Positions 25,032-33,780 of a stretch of 64,000 nt of DNA are shown here, in pieces. Position 1 is the first letter of the stretch; the number at the start of each line of letters is the position of its first letter. Under the pieces are notes generated by a model. The model did not search any database. It was not told where the DNA came from and saw only the letters and a list, made by a program, of their open reading frames with translations. A program made the translations under genes and the position numbers. This stretch comes from Erythrobacter ani. GTDB lineage: Bacteria > Pseudomonadota > Alphaproteobacteria > Sphingomonadales > Sphingomonadaceae. Where the stretch lies: assembly GCF_019204025.1 (NCBI RefSeq), contig NZ_JAGSPB010000002.1, positions 806,001-870,000 of the forward strand. Reading direction: 5' to 3'.

Positions 25032-26555
25032 ATGATTGCAGACCGCTCTTTTGCGGCCACGTTGCGGCGTGACTGGCTCGGCCAACCGAAGGCGGACATC
25101 CTGGCAGGGGTGGTCGTCGCGCTCGCGCTTATCCCCGAAGCGATCGGATTTGCGCTGATCGCCGGTGTCGATCCGAGCGTTGGTCTCTATGCTTCGGTCG
25201 TGATCGCGATGGTCATCGCGCTAACCGGCGGGCGTCCGGGAATGATTTCGGCTGCGACCGCCGCTGTGGCCGTGGTCGTGATCCCGCTGGTGCGCGATTA
25301 TGGTGTCGAATACCTGTTTGCTGCGACGATCCTGATGGGTGTTTTCCAGGGCATAGCGGCGATCCTACGGCTCGACCTGCTCATGCAGTTCGTCAGCCGC
25401 AGTGTCATCACCGGTTTCGTCAACGCGCTCGCAATCCTCATTTTCATGGCACAGATCCCGCAGCTCGATCCGTCGCAGGATGGCGTCAATCTGTATACCT
25501 ATGCGATGGTCGCAATCGGTCTCGGTATCATCTATCTGCTGCCGCGCATCACCAAAGCCGTGCCGAGCCCCTTGGTCGCGATCGTGTTGCTGACAGCCGC
25601 CGCGATGGTTTGGGGCCTGCCGGTCAACAATGTCGCTGGCGAGGGCGAGCTGCCCGATGGCCTGCCTTTCTTCGCAATCCCCGACGTTCCCCTCACATGG
25701 GAAACGCTCCGTATCATTGCCCCTTTCTCGCTGACCATGGCCGCGGTTGGCCTCCTCGAAAGCCTACTCACCGCGCAGATCGTGGACGACATGACCCACA
25801 CCGACAGCAACAAACAACGCGAAAGCGCCGGGCAGGGCGTCGCCAATATCGCGGCGGCGTTCTTTGGCGGGATGGGCGGCTGCGCGATGATCGGCCAGTC
25901 GGTCATCAACGTGGCGTCGGGCGGGCGCGGGCGTTTGTCGACCTTCACCGCAGGCGCGTTCCTGCTGTTCCTGCTTACGGTGCTCGGCCCTTATGTTGGC
26001 CAGGTTCCGATGCCCGCGCTGGTTGCCGTGATGATCATGGTCAGCATCGGCACTTTCAGCTGGAATTCGATCCCCAACCTGCGCCGCCACCCGCCAACGA
26101 GTTCTGCGGTTATGATCGCGACGGTGATCGTGGTTGTCTGGACGCACGACCTCGCACTGGGTGTGCTCGTCGGTGTGCTGCTTTCAGGCATCTTCTTCGC
26201 CGGCAAGGTCCGCAATATGTTCACGGTCGAGCGTATCCGCCGCCCGCATAGCGCCGTCTATGTCGTGACCGGAGAGATTTTCTTCGCCAGCGGTGACAAG
26301 TTCATGAAGATGCTCGGCCCGGAAAGCCGCTATGAGGATGCCGCGCACCATGTCGTTATCGACGTGAGCAAGGCGCATTTCTGGGATATCTCTGCCATTG
26401 GCGCGCTGGAAAAGGTGATCGAGCGCATGCGCCGCAACGGCCGCCATACGCGGGTCGTGGGCCTGAATTCGGCAAGCGCCGACCTGTTCGACAGGTTCGC
26501 GCTGGAGGACCGCACGGGGATCGAGCTGGGCCTGGCGCCGATGAAGTCGGTTTGA
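25032..26555 (+). CDS. SulP family inorganic anion transporter with STAS domain
   Basis: 507 residues. Residues about 15-400 are the UraA-fold membrane domain (DWLGQPKADILAGVVVALALIPEAIGFALIAGVDPSVGLYASV start, the family signature), and residues about 420-507 are a cytoplasmic STAS domain (HHVVIDVSKAHFWDISAIGALEKV). It transports sulfate, bicarbonate or another anion across the inner membrane; the substrate is not readable. ATG 25032 is used because the longer frame needs a TTG at 24981. The gene stands alone. Confidence 0.93.
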   Translation: MIADRSFAATLRRDWLGQPKADILAGVVVALALIPEAIGFALIAGVDPSVGLYASVVIAMVIALTGGRPGMISAATAAVAVVVIPLVRDYGVEYLFAATILMGVFQGIAAILRLDLLMQFVSRSVITGFVNALAILIFMAQIPQLDPSQDGVNLYTYAMVAIGLGIIYLLPRITKAVPSPLVAIVLLTAAAMVWGLPVNNVAGEGELPDGLPFFAIPDVPLTWETLRIIAPFSLTMAAVGLLESLLTAQIVDDMTHTDSNKQRESAGQGVANIAAAFFGGMGGCAMIGQSVINVASGGRGRLSTFTAGAFLLFLLTVLGPYVGQVPMPALVAVMIMVSIGTFSWNSIPNLRRHPPTSSAVMIATVIVVVWTHDLALGVLVGVLLSGIFFAGKVRNMFTVERIRRPHSAVYVVTGEIFFASGDKFMKMLGPESRYEDAAHHVVIDVSKAHFWDISAIGALEKVIERMRRNGRHTRVVGLNSASADLFDRFALEDRTGIELGLAPMKSV

Positions 26556-26791
26556 GCGGATTGGTCGTCCATGCCTGAGCGCTGCATTCAAAGCGGCCGC
26601 TTTCGGAGCCACGATCATCGCTGGGATATGTCCGACAAGGGGTGGGAAGCGGACGGTCTTGTTTTTGGCTGTGCAGCGTGGAAACGGACGTAGTTTTTTC
26701 GTGCTTTTGATGGCTTTCGTTTTATCCGGTTCCGGTAAACTTCGCGAACCCAATGACCCACCTCAGTACTGAACGAACCCATGGGCGTATG
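26556..26791. other. spacer with degenerate AGCGGACG-type sequence
   Basis: A 236-bp spacer between converging genes. Phrases such as AAAGCGGCCGCTTTCGG and GAAGCGGACGGTC occur near 26588-26655, a type of filler sequence I recall from sphingomonad intergenic regions. No gene, tRNA or clear terminator is seen. Confidence 0.3.
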
Positions 26792-27337
26792 TCAGCCTTC
26801 TATAGTCGTATCGCGGTACTCGATTCCGGCATCCCGGATTTGAAATGCCAGCCATGACAGCGAGACCCCTGAATAGGATTGGAGTTGAATCGAGTAGCGG
26901 TCGTGAAAGTGAAGCCAATACTCGCGGATATTTGCCTGCTCCCATCTTTCAATCGTACGGCACTCGATTGAGCTGATTTCGGACAAAGCTGAGCGAAAGC
27001 CTATTTCTTCGCCATGCATGTGGTCTGGCACATCCCAACTTAAATGGCCGTCGGCCAATCGGAAATGCCAATATCCAGATTTACCTAGGCTTTTTATGGC
27101 GAATACGGCCACTTTGACGCCAGCATAAATGCCAAAAGCAACCATGATGAGTCCTAAAAATGCCCATCCGTCCCCTGTCGCCAGCGCGCTTGCTAAGGAG
27201 TCCCAGACCGTAAATCTGGGAAGCAAATAGAGACCAGAGATAATGAGTCCCGTCGCGAACACCGAAGAGATAAACAAGCGAGTCAGGGCTCTGCTTTTCG
27301 CAGATACACGGATGTCGAACTCGTACGCTCGGGTCAT
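26792..27337 (-). CDS. orphan membrane protein with possible PH-like domain
   Basis: About 181 residues. Two membrane helices lie near residues 25-45 and 60-85, followed by a soluble C-terminal half of beta strands (YWHFRLADGHLSWDVPD, ISSIECRTIERWEQANIREYWLHFHDRYSIQLQS), which resembles bacterial PH-type domains. No family recognised. The gene and its flanks are visibly AT-richer than the surroundings and it is alone, suggesting recent acquisition. A start at 27352 is also possible. Confidence 0.65.
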   Translation of the reverse strand: MTRAYEFDIRVSAKSRALTRLFISSVFATGLIISGLYLLPRFTVWDSLASALATGDGWAFLGLIMVAFGIYAGVKVAVFAIKSLGKSGYWHFRLADGHLSWDVPDHMHGEEIGFRSALSEISSIECRTIERWEQANIREYWLHFHDRYSIQLQSYSGVSLSWLAFQIRDAGIEYRDTTIEG

Positions 27338-27638
27338 CGTACTACCCAGCAAGAAACAAGATTGGCCTACTACGTATCAAGCAAGAGTTACCAAAGATGC
27401 AAAACGAACATGTAGAAATGTCACCCACAAAAGCTCTGTCCGGTTTCGTCAGGTAGGCTTGTTGATATTGGCGTCTGACACTGGGGTCGCAAGTGGAAAG
27501 TCCGCTTTCGGTCTGGGCGAATTCAACGCAGACGTCCAATAAGAGTCTCACCCCATTGGCGTTTAAACCGAGCCGCGCCCGCCTTGCTCTTTGCTTCCGC
27601 GCGTGCAAGTCATCGCGCTCATTCGGGAGAAAATGCAA

Positions 27639-28268
27639 ATGGCCGACCGTGTCGAGCTGATTTTCGATTTCGTCAGCCCAAACGCCTACCTCGTCTGGTG
27701 GCCACTGCGCAACGTAATCAAGCGTACCGGGGCAGAGCTCGATATCGTGCCTGTCTTTCTCGCCGGGATGCATCGCATTACAGGCAACGCGCCGCCAATG
27801 GTTCGCGACGCGGAAGTGAAGGGCAAGAATGAGTACGCGATGCTCGAAATGCAGCGCTTCATCGCCACGCACGGGCTGAGCAAATACAAGCTTCATCCGC
27901 AATTTCCGTTCAATTCGATCCTCCTCCAGCGCATGCTTTTCGCCGCCGATCAGGACGGGCGCGGCGTCCAGTTCGCAGAGAGCCTGCTGCCTGCAATCTG
28001 GGAAGACGGTGTCGATATCGCCGATCCCGAGGCTCTGGGCGAGGTGATCGCCGCTGCCGGTTTCGACGCGGCTGACCTTTTCGCCCGCTCGCAAACGGAC
28101 GAAGTCAAACAGGGCCTCGCCGCGAACACAGACAAAGCAGTCGAGCGCGGAGCCTTCGGCATACCCACCATGTTCGTCGGCAAGAACGGCGCGGATGAAG
28201 CAAGTTACGAAATGTTCTTTGGTAAGGAACGGCTAGGCCAGGTCGAAGAAGAACTGGCCAAGGGGTAG
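27639..28268 (+). CDS. 2-hydroxychromene-2-carboxylate isomerase family (DsbA/GST-kappa fold)
   Basis: 209 residues. FDFVSPNAYLVWWPL near the N-terminus and GAFGIPTMFV near the C-terminus are the kappa-GST/NahD signatures. The family includes glutathione-dependent isomerases of aromatic degradation and general DsbA-like oxidoreductases. No naphthalene or other aromatic catabolic genes are adjacent, so a general thiol role is as likely as NahD activity. GGGAGA gives better spacing to the ATG at 27639 than to the one at 27633; the open frame reaches 27591. Confidence 0.88.
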   Translation: MADRVELIFDFVSPNAYLVWWPLRNVIKRTGAELDIVPVFLAGMHRITGNAPPMVRDAEVKGKNEYAMLEMQRFIATHGLSKYKLHPQFPFNSILLQRMLFAADQDGRGVQFAESLLPAIWEDGVDIADPEALGEVIAAAGFDAADLFARSQTDEVKQGLAANTDKAVERGAFGIPTMFVGKNGADEASYEMFFGKERLGQVEEELAKG

Positions 28269-28430
28269 AGCCCGTCAGACGGCATCCGTCAGTGCGAAAA
28301 GATCGCTTCGGCTTGGCGGACATTGATGGCTTCATTCCTCGGCGAAATTTCAACGGATTGGGAATACAGCGGGGATTAACCGGGTTGGTGCTCTTGTTAC
28401 GCAAAAGAGAATCGTTACCTTGAGTTTGCT

Positions 28431-28838
28431 ATGAAAGAGCTGTTCCAACACGCTGCCATGACCGACGGGGTTACCGTTCGGGTCGCTGTCAACTTTCTGC
28501 CCGAGCAATCCCATCCGGAGGCGGGTAAGTGGTTTTGGGTTTACCATATCCGCATAGAGAACGGCTCGCATGAACCGTTGCAGCTGCGCACCCGCCATTG
28601 GCGTATCACCGATGCGCGCGGCATGGTGAACCATGTCGATGGAGAGGGCGTTGTCGGTGAGCAGCCAATGCTGCAACCGGGCGAAAGCCACGATTACGTG
28701 TCGGGTTGCCCGCTGACGACACCGCACGGTTCGATGGAAGGGTTCTACACTTTCCTGCGGGGCGATGGATCTCCGCTGGAGGTGCGCATTCCGTTTTTCC
28801 CGCTCGCTGCGCCAGAAACCGCCGACGACAACCGCTGA
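28431..28838 (+). CDS. apaG: ApaG protein
   Basis: 135 residues, a fibronectin-III-like beta sandwich. YHIRIENGSHEPLQLRTRHWRITDA, the GEGVVGEQPMLQPGESHDYVSGCPLTTPHGSMEG stretch and the FYTF strand match ApaG throughout. The family is linked to Co2+/Mg2+ tolerance in Salmonella and to F-box-like adaptors in eukaryotes; its biochemical role is unclear. It is a single gene ahead of a LysR regulator. Confidence 0.94.
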   Translation: MKELFQHAAMTDGVTVRVAVNFLPEQSHPEAGKWFWVYHIRIENGSHEPLQLRTRHWRITDARGMVNHVDGEGVVGEQPMLQPGESHDYVSGCPLTTPHGSMEGFYTFLRGDGSPLEVRIPFFPLAAPETADDNR

Positions 28839-28921
28839 CTACGCCGCTGATCGGACGCCGCGGCGACCGGTCGCATCGCAGTGGCTTGCGATGATCGCAT
28901 AGCGCGTTAAAGCAGGCCGCT

Positions 28922-29710
28922 GTGAAACGCACGCACCTCCCCTTGAATGCCCTGCGCGTCTACGACGCGGCAGCTCGTCACCTCTCCTTCACCCGCGCGG
29001 CGGATGAGCTTGCGGTGACGCCCGCAGCGGTGGGGCAGCAAATCCGCGCCTTGGAGGATCACCTCGGCGTGGTCCTGTTTCGCCGCACGAGCAAGGGGTT
29101 GGAACTGACGCCGGAAGGCGAAGCCGGGCTCGATGCCTTGCGCGAGGGTTTCCTGCGGTTCGAAGAGAGCGTGCAGTCCATGCAGGCTGGGCAATCCTCA
29201 GACCGCTACACCATCGCGGCCCCGCGCGAGTTCTACGCCGAATGGCTCGCCCCGCGCCTCGCCGTGTTCCAGAACGATACGCCCGGCGTGCTCTACAGCT
29301 TCGTAGCGGATGAGAACGCCGATTTTACCGAAGCGAACCTCGATCTCGCGATCCGCCTAGTCGATGGGCCGGGTGATCTCGAAGGGGTCCAGCTCGCCCC
29401 GGCAGAGCGCGTCACCGTCGCCGCGCCACAGCACCGCGATGCGTGGATCGACTGGCCCGGCGCAGCGCTTCCCGAAGGGGTGAAGCCGTGCATCAAAGCG
29501 GGGAGCGCCGGGCAGGCGCTGTCCTCTGCGCTCGCCGGGATGGGGCGCACGGTGTTGCCCCGGCCGCTGGTCGCCCACGCGCTCGAAAGCGGGACATTGC
29601 TCGCGCAGGGCGATCCGGAAGAGAGCCGCCGCGCATACTGGCTTGTCGCGCCGACCCCGCAATGGCGCAGCAAGAAGGTGAAAGCGCTCGTCGCCTTCCT
29701 CACCGCGTAG
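28922..29710 (+). CDS. LysR family regulator, GcvA-like
   Basis: 262 residues from a GTG. The N-terminal HTH (LNALRVYDAAARHLSFTRAADELAVTPAAVGQQIRALEDHLGVVLFRR) is nearly the GcvA/TrpI consensus. The effector domain is somewhat short. It may respond to an amino acid or beta-lactam stress as relatives do, but no typical target is adjacent; it is followed by an acetyltransferase gene. Confidence 0.9.
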   Translation: MKRTHLPLNALRVYDAAARHLSFTRAADELAVTPAAVGQQIRALEDHLGVVLFRRTSKGLELTPEGEAGLDALREGFLRFEESVQSMQAGQSSDRYTIAAPREFYAEWLAPRLAVFQNDTPGVLYSFVADENADFTEANLDLAIRLVDGPGDLEGVQLAPAERVTVAAPQHRDAWIDWPGAALPEGVKPCIKAGSAGQALSSALAGMGRTVLPRPLVAHALESGTLLAQGDPEESRRAYWLVAPTPQWRSKKVKALVAFLTA

Positions 29711-29766
29711 CTTCGCCGCACCCGGCCAGTCTTGCACTCTGCCTTGCCTCGCGTATCAGCGCGGGC

Positions 29767-30321
29767 ATGACCGACGTTCCTGTCCTCACTACCGACCGAT
29801 TCACCATGCGCCCGCTGCGGCGCGGGGATGCGGGCGCGCTGCTGCCCACGCTGTCCGACCCCGAGCAGTGCCTGTATCTCACGCGCGAGGCGTTTGCCGA
29901 TGAAGAGGAGCTGTGGAGCTGGCTTTCCGATCCCGAATGGCCAGGCCGCACCTGGATCGCCGAGGATGCAGGCGGCGCCGTCGCCGGGCGTTTCGTCGCT
30001 TCCCCTGCGCATGAAAGCGGTTTCGTGGAGATCGGCTACATCGTGTGCCGCGACCGTCAGGGCGAGGGCATCGCGCGCGAGTGCACAGCCGCCCTGGTCG
30101 CACACCTGTTCGCGCTTCCCACAAACGAAGGCGGCGCACGCAAGCTCACCGCAGAGGTCGACACGCGCAATCGGCCCTCGATCCGCCTGCTCGACGACCT
30201 CGGCTTCACCCGCGAGGCGCATTTTCGCGAGCACGAGACGAGCCATATCGGGCTGTGCGACGTGTATTGGTACGGCTTGCTCAGAAGCGAGCGGGACAAG
30301 GCCGCTCCGCCCGCGCGTTAG
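29767..30321 (+). CDS. GNAT acetyltransferase, RimJ/RimL-like
   Basis: 184 residues. LTTDRFTMRPLRRGDAGALL opens the fold, FVEIGYIVCRDRQGEGIARECTAALV is the acetyl-CoA motif (RQGEGIA), and NRPSIRLLDDLGFTREAHFRE is the usual C-terminal core. It acetylates an amine, perhaps a protein N-terminus or a small molecule. ATG 29767 is chosen; the open frame runs back into lysR. Its stop overlaps the converging HTH gene by 4 bp (TTAG). Confidence 0.88.
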   Translation: MTDVPVLTTDRFTMRPLRRGDAGALLPTLSDPEQCLYLTREAFADEEELWSWLSDPEWPGRTWIAEDAGGAVAGRFVASPAHESGFVEIGYIVCRDRQGEGIARECTAALVAHLFALPTNEGGARKLTAEVDTRNRPSIRLLDDLGFTREAHFREHETSHIGLCDVYWYGLLRSERDKAAPPAR

Positions 30322-30836
30322 ACCGGGGGGCGCCAGCCCTCCGCCTGCGCGTCCTCCAGCACCTCCTCGCGAATATCCTCGTACAGCGGATGGCCGGGCA
30401 CGATCTCGCGCATGTCGACGCGGTAGCGGCCCCGGTAGCTGAGCACGAAGGCGAGCATCGAATTCGCCCTGGTGTTGTAAAGCCCCTCGGCCATGGCGCG
30501 CTCGATCGCGCAATCCTCCAGCCGCAGCACGCCCCAGGTGAGCGCCTCGTCCCACGCCGCGTTGAACTCTTCTGCCCCGGGCCGCTCGCGAAGCTTGTAG
30601 ATCGCCTCTTTGGACTTGCCGATATGCCTGGCTGCGGAGGTGACGATCCCGGTGGCGGCGAGATGCGCGATGAATTCGCGCTGGAGATCGGGCGTGATCG
30701 AGTTGCGACGCGGCCGCTTGTGCGGAACCGGTGCGAAGTCAAGCAGCGGATCGTCAGGCGCAGGCGGGTCGGCGGAGAAGGCGACGGCGGAGGTGGCCTC
30801 GCGGGGGGTCTTCCGATGGTTGGTGAGCTTGGTCAT
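30318..30836 (-). CDS. HTH protein resembling a terminase small subunit
   Basis: 172 residues. A Pro-rich, disordered N-terminus is followed by SITPDLQREFIAHLAATGIVTSAARHIGKSKEAIYKLRERPGAEEF, a helix-turn-helix of the type found in phage terminase small subunits and related host proteins. The rest is helical. No other phage gene is near, so a chromosomal DNA-binding protein is more likely than a prophage remnant. ATG 30836 is used over the frame open to 30896. Confidence 0.6.
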   Translation of the reverse strand: MTKLTNHRKTPREATSAVAFSADPPAPDDPLLDFAPVPHKRPRRNSITPDLQREFIAHLAATGIVTSAARHIGKSKEAIYKLRERPGAEEFNAAWDEALTWGVLRLEDCAIERAMAEGLYNTRANSMLAFVLSYRGRYRVDMREIVPGHPLYEDIREEVLEDAQAEGWRPPV

Positions 30837-30945
30837 GGCTCGGCGGGAACATGCACATTCCGGTGAAGTAGGAAAATCAATCTCCGAGCTTGCCATTCGG
30901 ATAGGCGACTTGCTTCAGGCAAAATTATGCGCGGAAAACTCATCC

Positions 30946-31029
30946 ATGAAATTTGCAGTTTGCGTGGGTAATTATAAGGGTTGGCCAGCAGATGAATTAA
31001 AATATGAGAAGCTAGTGTATGCGCTATGA
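30946..31029 (+). CDS. 27-codon ORF overlapping the OLD nuclease start
   Basis: ATG at 30946 to TGA at 31029 encodes MKFAVCVGNYKGWPADELKY and seven more residues. It shares the AT-rich composition of the nuclease gene and overlaps its start by 11 bp in another frame, a layout typical of translational coupling. It may be a leader peptide, a small partner, or the tail of a lost gene. No ribosome site of note was seen. Confidence 0.35.
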   Translation: MKFAVCVGNYKGWPADELKYEKLVYAL

Positions 31030-32920
31030 GAAGTTTTCGATAAAGAACTTCAAAGGTATCAAAGATACGACAGTCGATCTTCGTTCATTGACTAACGTGA
31101 ATGTATTTTCCTTAGTCGGCTTGAATGAAAGCGGGAAGACCACACTGCTCGAAGCGATCCATAGTTTTGCTCCCGACGATCTATCCGGGAAATTGATTAC
31201 TGCGGAAAGTGAAGAAGATGCCACGATAGCCCAGGCTCGAGTTCCAAGGCACAAGCTTGCCAATTTTTCCGGTGATGTCTCAGTTGAGGCAACGGTTGTG
31301 CTGCAGGATGGCGATGAAGAGAAAATCCGCGAGTATGCGTTGGATGAATACGATCTTCAGATTGAGAAAGGGGATTTTCCTGATAGAATCGTTATCAACA
31401 AGATCCACCGCTTCGACCGCGGTGATTTCGAGGGTGATTTCGTCGAAATGGACTTTCTTCCGAAGGTAAAAAAGAAAAAGCAAAGAAACTTTAGGAAACA
31501 AACGCCAGAAGATATATCGCTAATATGGAATTGTTTCTATGCATACGTTCCAGCCATTGCTTACTATCCCACATTCATATTCGATTTTCCTGACCGGATT
31601 TACCTCACTCCTCGGCGTGGTTCTTTTAGTCGATTCTATAAATCAGTCTTTGCCGATGTTCTATCAAATGACGGGCAAGGATACACGACTGATGACATAA
31701 TTCGACGCGTGCGTGCGCCCGAATTGCTTATGGCGTGGAGTGAGTTCCTCCCCAAGTGGACGATGGGCGATTCAAGGGCAAAGGTTAAGCAGATCGTTGA
31801 TCGCGCATCTGCATCTATGACCCACGTGGTGCTCGGAAAATGGAATAAGATTTTCGGTGAAGATGCAAGCGGCAAAGAAGTCGCGGTCGAGTATGAATTG
31901 GAGGAAGGCCGAAAATATAATGCAGAAACTAAGTCATTGGAGCCAAGTGATCTACATGACATTTATGTTTGGTTTGAAATCAAGGATGGTTCGCGAAGAT
32001 TTAAGGTGAATGATCGCTCGCTTGGATTTCGTTGGTTCTTCGCATTCTTGCTTTTTACGCAGTTCCGAGTGTCGAGTGCGTCCGGCCGCCCTCTCCTATT
32101 TTTGTTCGATGAGCCCGCATCAAACCTTCATGCCGCTGCTCAGCAAAAGCTGATAGAGAGCTTCCCTGAAATTGCGACCGGCAACAATATGCTCATCTAC
32201 AGCACGCATAGCCACTATATGATTGACCCAGCTTGGCTTGAGCAGTGCTTCATCGTTACGAACAGAGCCGACGCACCTGATGGCAGCATAATTGGGAACG
32301 CGCTAATTGATGATGAAGCTCTCGACATTAGAGCTGCAAGGTACCGCGCTTTCCTCAATGAGAACCCAAGTGACACGAGCTATTTTCAGCCGATCAAGGA
32401 TCGTCTTGACGTGGTTCCGTCGCGATTCGATTATTCCCTGCCTAGCATTGTTGTTGAGGGAAAGTCTGATTATCACTTGCTCGAATATGTACGAAGAAGA
32501 TTTGGTCCTGACGATTTGAGGCTCTTGCCAGCGACCGGATCAGGGACCTTCAGCGCTCTCATCTCCCTCAGCGTTGGTTGGGGCACCAAGTTCCTTTTCA
32601 TGTTGGACTCTGATGGGGCAGGACTCAAGGAAAAGGCGCGCTATTCCAGTGATTTTGGAGCAAGGTCGGACGCGCTCAGAACTATCCAAGATTATGTGCC
32701 GGGCGCAAAAGATATAGAGAGCCTTCTCGATGAACGTGCGCGTGAAAAAATTCGCGATCACCTTCGTCTAACAAAGAAGCCCAACAAAAAACAAATACAG
32801 CGATTCTTTCAAGAAATGCTGGCAAAGGGTGAGTATGTTCCTCTGGGAAATAGTTTCATAGCCAAAACAAAGAACTTGTTAACGAAACTTGGTACTGACC
32901 TCGACGATCTTCACCCTTGA
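31019..32920 (+). CDS. OLD family ATP-dependent nuclease (ABC ATPase + TOPRIM)
   Basis: 633 residues. Residues 1-400 form an ABC-type ATPase: FSIKNFKGIKD start, Walker A GLNESGKTT at 34-42, Walker B LLFLFDEPASNLH near 360-372, and the switch histidine region IYSTHSHYMI. Residues about 475-600 are a TOPRIM nuclease with VVEGKSDYH near 477-485 and the metal-binding FMLDSDGAG near 527-535. Stand-alone OLD proteins cut DNA and defend against phages. No UvrD-like helicase (GajB) follows, so it is class 1 OLD rather than Gabija. Composition is strikingly AT-rich against its surroundings, a sign of horizontal transfer. Confidence 0.87.
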   Translation: MRYEKFSIKNFKGIKDTTVDLRSLTNVNVFSLVGLNESGKTTLLEAIHSFAPDDLSGKLITAESEEDATIAQARVPRHKLANFSGDVSVEATVVLQDGDEEKIREYALDEYDLQIEKGDFPDRIVINKIHRFDRGDFEGDFVEMDFLPKVKKKKQRNFRKQTPEDISLIWNCFYAYVPAIAYYPTFIFDFPDRIYLTPRRGSFSRFYKSVFADVLSNDGQGYTTDDIIRRVRAPELLMAWSEFLPKWTMGDSRAKVKQIVDRASASMTHVVLGKWNKIFGEDASGKEVAVEYELEEGRKYNAETKSLEPSDLHDIYVWFEIKDGSRRFKVNDRSLGFRWFFAFLLFTQFRVSSASGRPLLFLFDEPASNLHAAAQQKLIESFPEIATGNNMLIYSTHSHYMIDPAWLEQCFIVTNRADAPDGSIIGNALIDDEALDIRAARYRAFLNENPSDTSYFQPIKDRLDVVPSRFDYSLPSIVVEGKSDYHLLEYVRRRFGPDDLRLLPATGSGTFSALISLSVGWGTKFLFMLDSDGAGLKEKARYSSDFGARSDALRTIQDYVPGAKDIESLLDERAREKIRDHLRLTKKPNKKQIQRFFQEMLAKGEYVPLGNSFIAKTKNLLTKLGTDLDDLHP

Positions 32921-32950
32921 TCCCCCCGTTCCCCGACCTGCGCCCCGCCC

Positions 32951-33040
32951 AAGCGGACCCCTTGCGAGTCCCCTTGAGACAATAGAGCTGAACATTGCCG
33001 GTCCTGTCCCGCAGGTCTTGCTGTCACAAGCAAGGCCTCA
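32951..33040 (+). repeat. upstream copy of the str-operon leader repeat
   Basis: Bases 32951-33015 match 33781-33845 with one difference in 65. Each copy is followed by a hairpin at the same place: here GGTCTTGCT/AGCAAGGCC (33014-33037). The stem sequence differs from the other copy yet pairing is kept, which points to a selected RNA structure. Similarity upstream fades at about 32937, near the end of the OLD gene, and no good promoter remains in front of this copy. Confidence 0.8.
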
Positions 33041-33081
33041 TATTTTCGGGCGGCGCTATGCAGGCAAGCTTTTTCCGCCGT

Positions 33082-33681
33082 TCACGCAAAAGCCTTGAAG
33101 ACCTCTGTAATGCCGGGCGGGTCGCAATCCGCCTTCAGCCGAACAATCGCGGTTTCCACGTCGAGTACATATTCGAGAACATCACGATCGCTGTCGACCA
33201 ACCGCCCGCCCAGCGAGCGGGTGAAGTCCTTTGCGCCGGCATTGTCCGCCAGTATGTTGACCTCGAATTCGGTGATTGCCTCTTCCCGTGCATCGAGCAG
33301 GATGGTCGCCGTCAGCAGCTTGCCAAGGCCCAGGCCGTGATACTCGTCCAGCACGGCGACCGAGAATTCGGCGCAATCGTCGTCTTCCTCGTCGCGAAAC
33401 GCGTGGACTGCGCCGATCGCGGGCTTGTCATCCCCGGCCATGTCGAGCGCGCCCCATGCGATGTGATCGTGCCCGTCGGCTGCGACAAGGCGCTCTATCA
33501 CCCATTCGGGGGCGGAGCGCGCGCCGGAGAAGAACCGAAGATAGCGCGACCGCTGCGACATTTTCTCGATGCCGACGCGCATCAGCTCGCGGTCCTCCTC
33601 GCGAATGGTGCGGATGCAGACCGGACTGCCGTTCTCCAGCCGGGTTTCGATTTGCAGGGGTTGGGCACGCGGTCGCTGCAT
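33082..33681 (-). CDS. GNAT family acetyltransferase
   Basis: 199 residues. VCIRTIREEDRELMRVGIEKMSQRSRYLRFFS opens the domain, as in the acetyltransferase module that accompanies Pat-type protein acetylases, and EFSVAVLDEYHGLGLGKLLTATIL is the acetyl-CoA-binding motif. The substrate is unknown. It lies on the opposite strand between the two copies of the str leader repeat, so it may have been carried or trapped by the duplication. Confidence 0.85.
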   Translation of the reverse strand: MQRPRAQPLQIETRLENGSPVCIRTIREEDRELMRVGIEKMSQRSRYLRFFSGARSAPEWVIERLVAADGHDHIAWGALDMAGDDKPAIGAVHAFRDEEDDDCAEFSVAVLDEYHGLGLGKLLTATILLDAREEAITEFEVNILADNAGAKDFTRSLGGRLVDSDRDVLEYVLDVETAIVRLKADCDPPGITEVFKAFA

Positions 33682-33741
33682 GGGAGTGTATTAGCATGGG
33701 TTTGCGCAGTGACAGCGCGAAAAAAGCTGGCCTCCAGGTCC

Positions 33742-33770
33742 TTGACCCAAATCCAACACTCCCCTATCTG
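33742..33770 (+). promoter_or_regulatory. promoter of the str operon leader
   Basis: TTGACC (33742-33747) and TATCTG (33765-33770) are 17 bp apart, a good match to a housekeeping sigma-70 promoter. The start point would be near 33777, right at the beginning of the repeated leader segment. Confidence 0.65.
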
Positions 33771-33780
33771 CGCCCAATCC

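Noticed and set aside
29293..30555. 420-residue minus-strand frame
   Set aside because: Overlaps the LysR, acetyltransferase and HTH genes; Arg/Ala-rich low-complexity translation typical of a shadow frame.
30318..30836. Prophage terminase small subunit
   Set aside because: Only the HTH resembles that family; there is no large subunit, portal, capsid or integrase nearby.
31019..32920. Gabija defence system
   Set aside because: The TOPRIM-ATPase fits GajA in outline, but no UvrD-like helicase gene (GajB) is next to it.
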